The position numbers were made by a program, and so were the translations under genes. The notes under the pieces are model-generated. The model had not been told where the DNA came from and ran no database searches. It saw only the letters and a list, made by a program, of their open reading frames with translations. From Henriciella sp. (GTDB lineage: Bacteria > Pseudomonadota > Alphaproteobacteria > Caulobacterales > Hyphomonadaceae), in assembly GCA_017642885.1 (NCBI GenBank), contig JAEPOM010000002.1:124001-188000 (forward strand): DNA of 64,000 nt, written 5' to 3'. How positions within the stretch are numbered: position 1 is the stretch's first letter; each line of letters begins with the position of its first letter. Below are positions 1-7,636 of this stretch, piece after piece.

Positions 1-31
1 AGGCGTCTGTTGAACGACTGGGTGCAAAAAC

Positions 32-922
32 ATGACTGACACGGCTGCGAGCGAACACATCAAAGACTCTTCAGATCAGGCCTTCATGGCCGACGTCGTT
101 GAGGCCTCGAACACGCAACCTGTTCTGGTTGATTTCTGGGCGCCTTGGTGTGGTCCTTGCCGAACGCTGACCCCGACGCTTGAAAAGGTCGTCAACGATC
201 ACGGCGGCAAGGTTAAACTGGTCAAAATCAATACTGAAGAGCATCCCGGTGTCGCTGGGCAAATGGGTGTGCGCTCCATCCCATCGGTTTTCGCGTTTGA
301 TAAAGGCCGCCCGGTGAATGGGTTTCAGGGCGCGTTGCCCGAAAGCCAGGTGCGCCAATTCGTTCAGGATATCCTCGGCGGGACGGACGGTGCCAAGCAA
401 TTGACCGAAGCGCTGGAGCAGGCTGAAGCAGCTGCGCAATCAGGCGATATCGGCACGGCCGCGCAGCTCTATGGCGCGGTAATGGAAGCAGACCCGACCA
501 ATGCAACTGCGATTGCCGGTCTCGCAAGATGCTATCTCGCCAATGGTGACCATGATCGCGCGCGTCAAATCCTCGATATGGCACCGGAAGACAAGGTCAA
601 CGATGCGGCGATCAAGTCCGTTCGCACCGCGCTCGACCTGATGGCAGACACGCCGCTGGACGAAGACATGGCAAGCGCCAAGGAAACCGTTGCTGCTGAT
701 CCTGGAAACCATGATGCGCGCTTCGAGCTTGCCGAAAAACTGATCGGGCAAGGCAAGAACGCGGCGGCTGTCGATCACTTGATGACGATTCTGACCGACA
801 ATCTCGAATGGGGTGAAGGCAAAGCGAAAGCCAAGCTGCTGGAGATCTTTGAAGCTGCGGGGCCGAAAGATCCTCTAACGGTCGAAGGTCGCCGCCGCCT
901 CGGTTCACTCATGTTTTCGTGA
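32..922 (+). CDS. cnoX: Thioredoxin-fold co-chaperone, CnoX/YbbN type
   Basis: A 296-residue protein with an N-terminal thioredoxin domain (about residues 10-120) carrying an intact WCGPC site (Cys40, Cys43). An alanine-rich helical C-terminal half (about 120-290) looks like TPR repeats. That architecture is the CnoX/YbbN family, chlorine- or redox-responsive holdases that hand clients to GroEL or DnaK. E. coli YbbN lacks the CxxC motif; this copy keeps it, as alphaproteobacterial forms do, so it may also act as an oxidoreductase. The LON-domain gene follows 76 bp downstream, probably in the same transcript. Family call is firm; the chaperone role is taken from the family. Confidence 0.93.
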   Translation: MTDTAASEHIKDSSDQAFMADVVEASNTQPVLVDFWAPWCGPCRTLTPTLEKVVNDHGGKVKLVKINTEEHPGVAGQMGVRSIPSVFAFDKGRPVNGFQGALPESQVRQFVQDILGGTDGAKQLTEALEQAEAAAQSGDIGTAAQLYGAVMEADPTNATAIAGLARCYLANGDHDRARQILDMAPEDKVNDAAIKSVRTALDLMADTPLDEDMASAKETVAADPGNHDARFELAEKLIGQGKNAAAVDHLMTILTDNLEWGEGKAKAKLLEIFEAAGPKDPLTVEGRRRLGSLMFS

Positions 923-998
923 TCTTACGCATTCACAACTCGCCCAATCTCCGTTTCGGTCCATAATGTGATATTAGGACTGAAAGCGAGAAAGATCT

Positions 999-1649
999 GT
1001 GACCATCGAAACCTATCGCAAGCTCTCCGATCTGCCGGAAACGATACCTGTGTTTCCGCTCGCCGGCGTGCTGCTATTTCCGCGTTGGTCCCTGCCTCTG
1101 AACGTTTTCGAACCCCGCTATCTGAACATGATTGATGACGCGATGCGCGGCGATCGCTTGATTGGCATGATCCAATCGCAAGGCGGTGATCGCACGACAC
1201 CAGAACTGGCCACCGCCGGATGCGCCGGGCGGATCACGTCCTATTCGGAAACCGATGATGGCCGCTACCTGATCTCGCTGACCGGGATCTGCCGGTTCGG
1301 TGTACACGAGGAGCTCACCGTCGAAACACCCTACCGACAGGTGCGCCCGGATTGGCAATTGTTTGGCACTGATTTAATCGCACCGCCAGAGCCCGAGCTC
1401 CCACTCCGCCCGGACCTCGTTCGCGCCTTGCGGCGATATACCCAGATCAATGCCCTCGAAGTCGACTGGGAGGCGGTTGAGAACGCTCCTATGGAGACGC
1501 TGATCAACGCGCTCTGCGCCGGTTGCCCGTTTGGTCCGCTGGAAAAGCAGGCCCTTCTCGAGGCACCCGGGGTGACCGAGCGGGCACAAACCCTGATCGC
1601 GCTGCTTGACATGGACATGCCAGGCGATGACAGCTCCACTTTGCAATGA
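999..1649 (+). CDS. LON peptidase substrate-binding domain protein (LonN-like)
   Basis: A 216-residue stand-alone LON N-terminal domain: the '[13 protein letters not shown]' opening and '[16 protein letters not shown]' block are the hallmark of this family (PF02190). No AAA or protease domain follows, so it is not the Lon protease itself. Start is GTG at 999, chosen because the conserved block begins about 15 residues later and no closer start is available. Its stop overlaps the next gene by 4 bp (ATGA). Cellular role of stand-alone LonN proteins is not established; substrate recognition or adaptor work is a guess. Confidence 0.92.
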   Translation: MTIETYRKLSDLPETIPVFPLAGVLLFPRWSLPLNVFEPRYLNMIDDAMRGDRLIGMIQSQGGDRTTPELATAGCAGRITSYSETDDGRYLISLTGICRFGVHEELTVETPYRQVRPDWQLFGTDLIAPPEPELPLRPDLVRALRRYTQINALEVDWEAVENAPMETLINALCAGCPFGPLEKQALLEAPGVTERAQTLIALLDMDMPGDDSSTLQ

Positions 1650-1861
1650 CTGATACACCCGATGATACGTCCGCCGCGCCATGCGGCGTTAGCCCACGTC
1701 TTCTTGAGCTGCTGATTTGCCCGGTAACGGGCGGGCCGCTGATCTTTGATCGTGACGCGTGCGAGCTGGTCTCAAAAAAGGCCAAGCTTGCCTTTCCGAT
1801 CAAGGATGGCCTGCCAATCATGCTGGAAAGCGAAGCCCGCGATCTGGAGGTCTCCTCATGA
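1646..1861 (+). CDS. Trm112-like small protein (YcaR/DUF343 family)
   Basis: A 71-residue protein with the family core '[16 protein letters not shown]' and '[12 protein letters not shown]'. Trm112/YcaR proteins are small zinc-ribbon-like domains; in eukaryotes and archaea Trm112 activates methyltransferases, while the bacterial role is unclear. Only one of the usual zinc cysteines is evident (in 'LICP'), so metal binding is doubtful, as in many bacterial members. It is translationally coupled on both sides by 4-bp ATGA overlaps with the LON gene and the DUF971 gene. Confidence 0.88.
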   Translation: MTDTPDDTSAAPCGVSPRLLELLICPVTGGPLIFDRDACELVSKKAKLAFPIKDGLPIMLESEARDLEVSS

Positions 1862-2172
1862 GCCATCACAACTGGCCGACTGAGCTGAGATTCTCGAGAA
1901 GCAAGCGCGCGCTCAACGTTGCGTTTGATGATGGCGCGGCTTTCTCTATCCCTTACAAGACCTTGCGCCTGGAAAGCCCCTCCGCGGAAGTCCAGGGCCA
2001 TGGCAGCGGGCCCAAACCGCCACCGCCAGTCATCAGCGACGACCTCGGCGTTGAAAAGGCAGACCCTGTCGGACGTTATGCGGTACGGATCTTCTTCAGT
2101 GACGGGCATTCCAGCGGTCTGTTTACCTGGGCTTATTTGCGCGAGCTCGGGGAAAAGCAAGGCGCTACGTAA
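1858..2172 (+). CDS. DUF971 protein (gamma-butyrobetaine hydroxylase-like N-terminal domain)
   Basis: A 104-residue protein whose '[21 protein letters not shown]' opening and '[21 protein letters not shown]' end match the DUF971/GBBH-like N-terminal domain. This domain also occurs fused to dioxygenases and near Fe-S cluster genes. Start was set at ATG 1858 rather than an upstream in-frame codon, because a GGAGG lies about 8 bases upstream and it gives an ATGA overlap with the Trm112-like gene. It is the last gene of the LON-Trm112-DUF971 set. Molecular function unknown. Confidence 0.88.
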   Translation: MSHHNWPTELRFSRSKRALNVAFDDGAAFSIPYKTLRLESPSAEVQGHGSGPKPPPPVISDDLGVEKADPVGRYAVRIFFSDGHSSGLFTWAYLRELGEKQGAT

Positions 2173-2193
2173 CTCCACTCACAGAGTCCCCTT

Positions 2194-2381
2194 ACCGGAG
2201 CTCCGTTTCGTGCCTATATGGGCTCAGCACAGAGGCTGGGGCGTTCGAGGACGGTCAGCTATCCGCCGACCTTAAGTTCCGTCAGGGAGCTGGCTCTGGA
2301 CTGGACCGTGGTCCTAACTATCCGGCACCCACCTAGTCTCTAGGTCGACGGGATACGAGCACCATAGACGGCGTTTCCGGT
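2194..2381. ncRNA. Candidate structured RNA between DUF971 and a convergent gene
   Basis: The 273-bp gap between two convergent genes has no plausible ORF but strong pairing potential. Three helices nest to close a 188-nt domain: ACCGGA (2194-2199) with TCCGGT (2376-2381), CCGT (2203-2206) with ACGG (2368-2371), and GTGC (2210-2213) with GCAC (2359-2362). Inside are local hairpins such as GGACCGTGGTCC, ACCTAG-TCT-CTAGGT and GGTCAGC-TATCC-GCCGACC. Length and long-range closing stem recall 6S RNA, but I recognise no diagnostic motif of 6S, tmRNA, RNase P or SRP RNA. Strand cannot be settled by eye. Confidence is low to moderate. Confidence 0.35.
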
Positions 2382-2445
2382 CCTGTGCGCTTTCCCTGAG
2401 AAAAGGGTAAGATTGCCGAAGGTTTTCATCTAAGACAGATCAGGA

Positions 2446-2853
2446 TCACCGCTTGTATTTGACATGGCCTTGTCTGAGATAGACCGCGAGTTCAATCACA
2501 TCCAAGACCGCGCTGATCAACGTCGTGACGATAACGTACGAGATGAACCAATACAGAGGTGGGGAAAGCTCGTGCGCTTTGAGCGAATAGATCAAGTAAG
2601 GAACAATAAGCAACCAATGCGCATGTCCCAGAGGCCCCATCAACTTCGAAAACGGCGCGCGCTTGTGAACCTGACTTTGAATAAGCCCGGACAGTACGCG
2701 ACCGCCGAAAATCAAAGCTCCAGGCAAGGTGAGGATGAAGATTAGACCACCGATAATCTGAGGTAACGGATACAGGGTGGCCCAGACCCGAATGTACCAC
2801 GGTAGCGTGCCCATCGCGTCGAACCATACTTTTAGGTCTTTAAAGATGCTCAT
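2446..2853 (-). CDS. Small integral membrane protein, unknown function
   Basis: A 135-residue protein with about three hydrophobic segments: 'IIGGLIFILTLPGALIFG', 'HWLLIVPYLIYSL', and 'WFISYVIVTTLISAVLDVI'. It ends in a basic tail (KYKR). I do not recognise a family. It lies 17 bp downstream of the PfpI-family gene on the same strand and is probably co-transcribed with it. A role linked to the PfpI protein is possible but unproven. Confidence 0.7.
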   Translation of the reverse strand: MSIFKDLKVWFDAMGTLPWYIRVWATLYPLPQIIGGLIFILTLPGALIFGGRVLSGLIQSQVHKRAPFSKLMGPLGHAHWLLIVPYLIYSLKAHELSPPLYWFISYVIVTTLISAVLDVIELAVYLRQGHVKYKR

Positions 2854-2870
2854 TGGCTCCTCTCGCTCGC

Positions 2871-3539
2871 TCAGGCGTTAGCAATCTGACGGACCCGATC
2901 CGGATTCATGACTTCTTCTACTCCTGCGCGCGCCATAGCCATGGTTTGGTCATCCGCGATAGACGGGTGACCTGTGCCGAAAGGAGGTGCGGGATTGTAT
3001 TCGAGGATCAACTCAATAACGCGCCCCATATCCTCACCGGCAAGGCGTCCCGCTAAGGTAAGTCCGATATCGACACCCGCCGTTACACCTCCGCCGGTGC
3101 AACGGTTTCGATCGATGACCACACGCTCGTGTACGGGCGTGGCTCCGAACGCGTCCAGTGTATCGATAACAGCCCAATGGCTTGCCGCCTTGTAGCCCTT
3201 TAGTAGGCCCGCCTTACCTAGAAGCAGCGACCCGGTACACACGGCGACGACCCATCCGGCGGTGGCGCCCTGTCTTGCGAGAAACTCTATGGTTGCGTCG
3301 TCCTCCAAAATGTCGATTGAGGGCGCGCCACCGCCTGGAACAAGAAGCACGTCTGGTGTGTTGGATGCAGTTTCATACGACTTCTCTGCCATGATTGTCG
3401 CACCAGAATCGGTGGGATTCGGTCCGACTTCACGCGCCACAATTTCAGTTCGCGAGCCTGGGATTTGAGCCAGCGGTTGAAGCGCTCCGATCAAATCCAA
3501 TGTCGTGAATTCCGGATATACGAGAGCCTGAATCAGCAT
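2871..3539 (-). CDS. DJ-1/PfpI family protein, isonitrile hydratase-like
   Basis: A 222-residue class I glutamine amidotransferase-like protein. The nucleophile elbow is 'VVAVCTGSLLLGKAG' (Cys101), followed by 'GYKAASHW' and 'GGGVTAGVDIGLTLAGRLAG', the pattern of the InhA isonitrile hydratase / GlxA-N-terminal subgroup. No AraC DNA-binding domain is fused, so it is an enzyme-type member. It is divergently transcribed from a TetR regulator across an 83-bp gap that carries a palindrome, suggesting local regulation. Substrate is inferred only from subfamily similarity. Confidence 0.88.
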   Translation of the reverse strand: MLIQALVYPEFTTLDLIGALQPLAQIPGSRTEIVAREVGPNPTDSGATIMAEKSYETASNTPDVLLVPGGGAPSIDILEDDATIEFLARQGATAGWVVAVCTGSLLLGKAGLLKGYKAASHWAVIDTLDAFGATPVHERVVIDRNRCTGGGVTAGVDIGLTLAGRLAGEDMGRVIELILEYNPAPPFGTGHPSIADDQTMAMARAGVEEVMNPDRVRQIANA

Positions 3540-3564
3540 GGCATGCTCCTAATAGTTGATATTT

Positions 3565-3580
3565 TGTACTGTTTCGTACA
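3565..3580. promoter_or_regulatory. Palindromic operator candidate for the TetR regulator
   Basis: TGTAC-TGTTTC-GTACA forms a perfect 5-bp inverted repeat with a 6-bp spacer, in the AT-rich gap between the divergent pfpI-like and tetR genes. TetR-family proteins usually autoregulate from such a position. A related GTAC-containing half-site (agtacgta) lies near 3615. Assignment is inference from position and symmetry. Confidence 0.45.
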
Positions 3581-3622
3581 GAATTAAATGAGAGTCAATA
3601 TTTAAATGCGAAGCAGTACGTA

Positions 3623-4243
3623 ATGAGAGAATTGAAACGAAAACGAGGTCGCCCGCCAACGATTGATGCAGACGCCGCGATGCGGGCGGTCGTTGAGCTC
3701 TTTCGATCTAAGGGATATGCGGCCGTCTCGTTGGACGAGCTGTCCGAAGTGACGGGTCTGAGTCGCCCCAGCCTCTACCGCTCATTTGGCAACAAGCTCT
3801 CCATGTACCTCCGTGCGATCGATGTATTTGGGGAGCAGGTCGTGGAGAGCGCAGTGCCTAAGCTGCAAGATGATGGCGACCTGGAGGTCGCATTGACCAA
3901 CTTCTTCAGCGAAATGTTGAACATCTATTACCGAGACGATGACATTGCGCCCGGGTGCTTGGTGTTTGGTACCGCGCCGTCAAATGCCGATGAAGCGGAG
4001 ATCCAATCACGTTTATCTTTTAGCATTGAGCAGGTCGATCAGCTTATGCGCGCCCGAATGCAAAAGGCGTTTCCCGCAAGAGGAAGCGCGCAGTTAGACT
4101 CCGCTGTTCATATCGCATCAAACACGTTGATTGCTTTTTCTGCTCGCGCCAAATCAGGCGCGACCAAGAGTGAACTACTAGAAATTGGCGCTCAGAGTGC
4201 GCATGCAATCTGTACCCTGCTGCAGGGTGAACGTGCCGACTAA
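3623..4243 (+). CDS. TetR/AcrR family transcriptional regulator
   Basis: A 206-residue repressor-type protein. The N-terminal TetR helix-turn-helix spans roughly residues 10-57: basic lead 'KRKRGRPP', then 'YAAVSLDELSEVTGLSRPSLYRSFGNK'. The remainder is an all-helical ligand and dimer domain including 'APGCLVFGTAPSNADE', common in members that sense small electrophiles or aromatics. It is divergent from the pfpI-like gene with a shared palindrome between them, so it probably controls that gene and itself. Inducer unknown. Confidence 0.93.
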   Translation: MRELKRKRGRPPTIDADAAMRAVVELFRSKGYAAVSLDELSEVTGLSRPSLYRSFGNKLSMYLRAIDVFGEQVVESAVPKLQDDGDLEVALTNFFSEMLNIYYRDDDIAPGCLVFGTAPSNADEAEIQSRLSFSIEQVDQLMRARMQKAFPARGSAQLDSAVHIASNTLIAFSARAKSGATKSELLEIGAQSAHAICTLLQGERAD

Positions 4244-4254
4244 AGCGACTATCC

Positions 4255-4998
4255 TCACGCAGGAACACGCACGCGGTGCGCGGCAAGCGTCTCATAGATC
4301 TCCAGAGCTGGGTCATAGATCGGTCGCAAATCCTCTGCCACGGTCGGGCGCGTGCCTGGTGCTGGACCGAAGCCGGTTGAGCGCCAGACCGCGTCGTACC
4401 AGTGCGAGGCCCAGGCACCGTCTTCGGGCTTTGCACCTGCCGACCAGCTCAACATATCCTCCGTCCATGCGAGATCCATCGCGGCGCACAAGGCGGCCAT
4501 CATGACTGGCGGGTCGCGGAGGATATCCGTGCTGTCGATGACCAGCGGTGTTCGCCCTTCCAAATGCTTTGCCTGTTCGAACAGGCTGAGCTGTTGTGGG
4601 AACCCGATCGCCTCCAGGCTGACCTCGTCCATCTTGCGGGCATAAGACGGAATCACCCGCGCCGGATGACGGATCAGGAACACATTGCGGCACACCGCCA
4701 TCCAGTCGCGCGGAATCTCGTCCACCATGTGATGGGTCATGTGCTTTTGATAGAAAACGCGCGCTTCGGGGTCGGGGCTACCGGCCATGTCGCCTGCGAC
4801 GCAGTCCGGGTCGCTGCTCTGGCTGGCAAAGATCTCGTCCGACATCGGGTGTCTCAACCCGGTCAGCTTCAGGTAGGCTGCGTAGAAAGGCTCGTCGACG
4901 CAGACCGTGTCAGCGCGCGCACCAAAGCTGCGCATCATGGTGGTCGACATGTTTCGCGGGCCCGACCACATGGCGATGCGGAGTGGCTGTGGCTTCAT
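4255..4998 (-). CDS. Sulfotransferase-like P-loop protein
   Basis: A 247-residue protein with a sulfotransferase-type nucleotide loop near the N terminus ('MWSGPRNMSTTMMRSF', about residues 10-25) and the later 'NVFLIRHPARVIPSYARK' block matching the 3'-phosphate-binding region of PAPS sulfotransferases. Members of this subgroup often lie beside class IV aminotransferases, as here: its ATG overlaps the aminotransferase stop by 4 bp. Whether it transfers sulfate or binds another nucleotide is unknown. It is the last gene of a three-gene operon. Confidence 0.82.
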   Translation of the reverse strand: MKPQPLRIAMWSGPRNMSTTMMRSFGARADTVCVDEPFYAAYLKLTGLRHPMSDEIFASQSSDPDCVAGDMAGSPDPEARVFYQKHMTHHMVDEIPRDWMAVCRNVFLIRHPARVIPSYARKMDEVSLEAIGFPQQLSLFEQAKHLEGRTPLVIDSTDILRDPPVMMAALCAAMDLAWTEDMLSWSAGAKPEDGAWASHWYDAVWRSTGFGPAPGTRPTVAEDLRPIYDPALEIYETLAAHRVRVPA

Positions 4999-5921
4999 GA
5001 GATCGGTGTCAGGCTGTTATCGACGAGCTTCTTGTAGAGGCCTGAGAGGCGCTGCGTGATGGGGCCATCCAGATGTGGCAGGACGCGGCCATCCACTTCG
5101 CGAACCGGCGTCGTCCCCGCGAACGTTCCAGTGATGAACGCCTCCTCCGCGGAGTAGACATCAAACAGCGAGAACCGCTTTTCGAAGACGGGAATATCAT
5201 TCTCCCGGCAGACGCGGATGATATTGCCGCGAGTAATCCCACCGAGGCAATATTCAGGCGGACTGGTCCACACCTCGCCATCGCGCACGATGAAGAAATG
5301 GGTTGAGTTACACGTCGCCACGAAGCCATCCGGGTCCAGCATCAAGGCTTCGTCGGCGCCGGCTTTGTCGGCCTGAATGCAGGCGAGGATGCAATTCAGC
5401 TTGGAATGAGAGTTCAGCTTCTGATCCTGCTCGGCTGGACCCGTGCGCCGCACGTGCGCGGTAAACAGGCTGACGCCTTTGGCTCGGATCTCCGGCACAG
5501 GGGCTTTGTATTCTGGGATGATCACCACGGTTGGCGGCGTGATCGTAAAACGCGGCCCTTGATAAGGCGTCTTCTTGACGCCGCGGGTCACCATCATGCG
5601 GATATGAACGCCGTCGGTCATGTCTTGCGCCTTGAGGCAATCGAATAGCCGCTGGGTCAGCTCATCCGGCGTCAGGCCGATATCCATATCGATCGTCTTG
5701 GCCCCGGCATAGAGCCGCTTCAGATGCTCGCGGAGGAACGCCACGCCGCCAGCATGAACGCGCATACCTTCCCAGACGCCATCTCCCAGCAGGTAGCCGC
5801 TTTCGAAGACTGAAACTGTCGCTTCATCGCGGTGCTTCAGCTCGCCATTTATCGAAACCAGAATGTCCGCATTGCGGGCGTCATAGACATAGTCATGAAC
5901 GCCGTGGGCGTCGTCCATCAT
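4995..5921 (-). CDS. Class IV PLP aminotransferase (D-amino acid / branched-chain type)
   Basis: A 308-residue fold-type IV aminotransferase. The PLP lysine is probably Lys174 in 'NSHSKLNCILACIQAD', and the signature 'LMLDPDGFVATCNSTHFF' follows. Homologues include D-amino acid transaminase and branched-chain aminotransferase; sequence alone does not decide the substrate. Start is set at ATG 5921 (a second ATG follows at 5918), 5 bp after the acyl-CoA ligase stop; a longer frame reading into that gene was discarded because its extra residues are not family-like. Coupled downstream to the sulfotransferase-like gene. Confidence 0.88.
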   Translation of the reverse strand: MMDDAHGVHDYVYDARNADILVSINGELKHRDEATVSVFESGYLLGDGVWEGMRVHAGGVAFLREHLKRLYAGAKTIDMDIGLTPDELTQRLFDCLKAQDMTDGVHIRMMVTRGVKKTPYQGPRFTITPPTVVIIPEYKAPVPEIRAKGVSLFTAHVRRTGPAEQDQKLNSHSKLNCILACIQADKAGADEALMLDPDGFVATCNSTHFFIVRDGEVWTSPPEYCLGGITRGNIIRVCRENDIPVFEKRFSLFDVYSAEEAFITGTFAGTTPVREVDGRVLPHLDGPITQRLSGLYKKLVDNSLTPIS

Positions 5922-5926
5922 CAAAG

Positions 5927-7498
5927 CTAGCCACCCACTCGGCGTTCCTGGCCTTCCCAATAGGGTTCGCGCAGGACCTTGCGGAGAATCTTGCCGGATG
6001 GATTGCGCGGGAGCGCGCCGATGAAGTCGACCGATTTCGGACACTTATAGCCTGCGATCCGCTCTTTCGCCCAGGCAATGATGCTCTCGGGCGACGGATT
6101 GGTTCCCTCCTTGGCAACGACGATGGCCTTGACCGCTTCGCCCCATTTTTCATCGGGGATGCCGATGACAGCTACGTCGGCCACGTCCGGATGACCGAAG
6201 ATGCCGTTCTCGACTTCGGCTGGGTAAACATTCTCACCGCCGGATACGATCATATCCTTGACCCGGTCGTGGATGAACAAGAACCCTTCTTCATCGAAAT
6301 AGCCAGCATCCCCCGTGTGGAAGAAGCCGTTTCGGATCGATTCCGCTGTCGCCTCAGGACGGTTCCAGTAGCCTTTCATGACAAAGTCAGACTGAATCAC
6401 GATCTCACCTACTTCCCCGGTTGGTACGGACTCGCCATTGGCATCGACGCATCGAATGATCGTCTTCGGATAAGGCACGCCGCAGGAGCGCAGCTTGCCC
6501 CAGCTTGGGTCATGCGCTTCCGGTGGCAGATAGGTGCCCCCGCCGACAGTCTCGGTCAGACCATAGAGCTGGGTGAACCGAGCGTCCATGACGTCAACAG
6601 CCAGCTTGAGCAGGTCCTCGGTGATCGGCGAAGCCCCATAGAAAACCTGTTTGAGGGTCGAATAGTCTCGATCCCGAAAGTCCGGCAATTGAGACAGCAT
6701 CAGAATAACTGCAGGCACCCAAAAGGCGTGATTGATTTTTTGGCTTTCAATCAGGTCGAGGATCTCAGCAGGATTGATCTCCGGCAGGACAACAGACTTC
6801 GCGCCCTGAGCCGTTGCCAGCATTCCAGCATTGACGCCCGCCACGTGGAAGAGCGGCATGGCATTCATCACCGCCTCGCCCGCATCATAGCCGGCCCATT
6901 CAAGCATTCCGGCTTGTTCCATGAAGGCCTTGTAGTTGGCATTGGTCAGCATCACGCCCTTGGGCAGCCCGGTTGTCCCGGAAGTGTAGAGCTGGATGAC
7001 ATCGTCGCCGTCTTCCGTTGTTACATCTGGCGCCGAGGCGTCCTGCGCATCCCGCCAGGATGTGTATTCGGGCCAGCCTTCGCGGTCGCCTTCGACCGAG
7101 ATGACATGCTGCAGGTGCGGACATTCATCCTTGATTTCATCAATCATATCGAACCATTCCGGCCCGACAAAAAGGACAGACACCTGGGCGTCCGATAGAA
7201 TGAATTGCACTTCGGGGGCGGCAAGGCGTGTGTTGACGGCATTCATCACCGCCCGGATCTTTGCCGCGCCGTATAGCATCTCATAATAGAGCGCCGTGTT
7301 CTTCGCGAGATAGCCGATACGTTGGTTGGGCGCGACGCCCAGCGCAGCCAGGCCGTTCGCGACCTGATTAGCGCGCGTGTCCAGTTCGCCAAAAGTGGTT
7401 TCTTCCCCTTTGCACCAGAACGCGACCTCGCCGCCGCGCTGCTGACTCTGAACGCGCGGAATATCTGCGACGTGCGGCATCGTTTTCGGATCTAGCAT
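5927..7498 (-). CDS. Acyl-CoA synthetase (AMP-forming), FadD-like
   Basis: A 523-residue ANL-superfamily adenylating enzyme. The AMP-binding loop 'LYTSGTTGLPKG' is at residues 170-181, with 'QLYGLTETVGG' in the middle, 'GYWNRPEATAE' and 'DRVKDMIVSGGENVYPAEVE' at the hinge, and the C-terminal lysine motif 'NPSGKILRKVLRE'. It activates a carboxylic acid to acyl-AMP, then to acyl-CoA. It is the first gene of an operon with an aminotransferase and a sulfotransferase-like gene, so the substrate may be unusual rather than a plain fatty acid; that is inference. Confidence 0.93.
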   Translation of the reverse strand: MLDPKTMPHVADIPRVQSQQRGGEVAFWCKGEETTFGELDTRANQVANGLAALGVAPNQRIGYLAKNTALYYEMLYGAAKIRAVMNAVNTRLAAPEVQFILSDAQVSVLFVGPEWFDMIDEIKDECPHLQHVISVEGDREGWPEYTSWRDAQDASAPDVTTEDGDDVIQLYTSGTTGLPKGVMLTNANYKAFMEQAGMLEWAGYDAGEAVMNAMPLFHVAGVNAGMLATAQGAKSVVLPEINPAEILDLIESQKINHAFWVPAVILMLSQLPDFRDRDYSTLKQVFYGASPITEDLLKLAVDVMDARFTQLYGLTETVGGGTYLPPEAHDPSWGKLRSCGVPYPKTIIRCVDANGESVPTGEVGEIVIQSDFVMKGYWNRPEATAESIRNGFFHTGDAGYFDEEGFLFIHDRVKDMIVSGGENVYPAEVENGIFGHPDVADVAVIGIPDEKWGEAVKAIVVAKEGTNPSPESIIAWAKERIAGYKCPKSVDFIGALPRNPSGKILRKVLREPYWEGQERRVGG

Positions 7499-7636
7499 TT
7501 GGCTCCACCTCCCAATGGTCTCATTTTCAACTGTTTAGGCGCTCTAAGCGCTCTCCTTACGAATTAAGCTAGGCAAATACGGCGCAAGGTCTAGTCATAA
7601 GTCCAGCAGAACAGACGACTTTTTTGGAGATTTATT

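Noticed and set aside
2194-2381. tmRNA, RNase P RNA or SRP RNA as the identity of the structured gap.
   Set aside because: No Ala-tag frame, no RNase P core (GAGGAAAGUCC-like), and no SRP GGAAG-type tip on either strand.
6191-7198. A 335-codon plus-strand frame opposite the acyl-CoA ligase.
   Set aside because: The ligase motifs on the minus strand are complete; the plus frame has no recognisable domain or ribosome site.
7499-7636. Possible SAM-II riboswitch before metY.
   Set aside because: I looked for the stem and the conserved pseudoknot segments and found none; only a short AGCGC repeat and a GGAG are visible.
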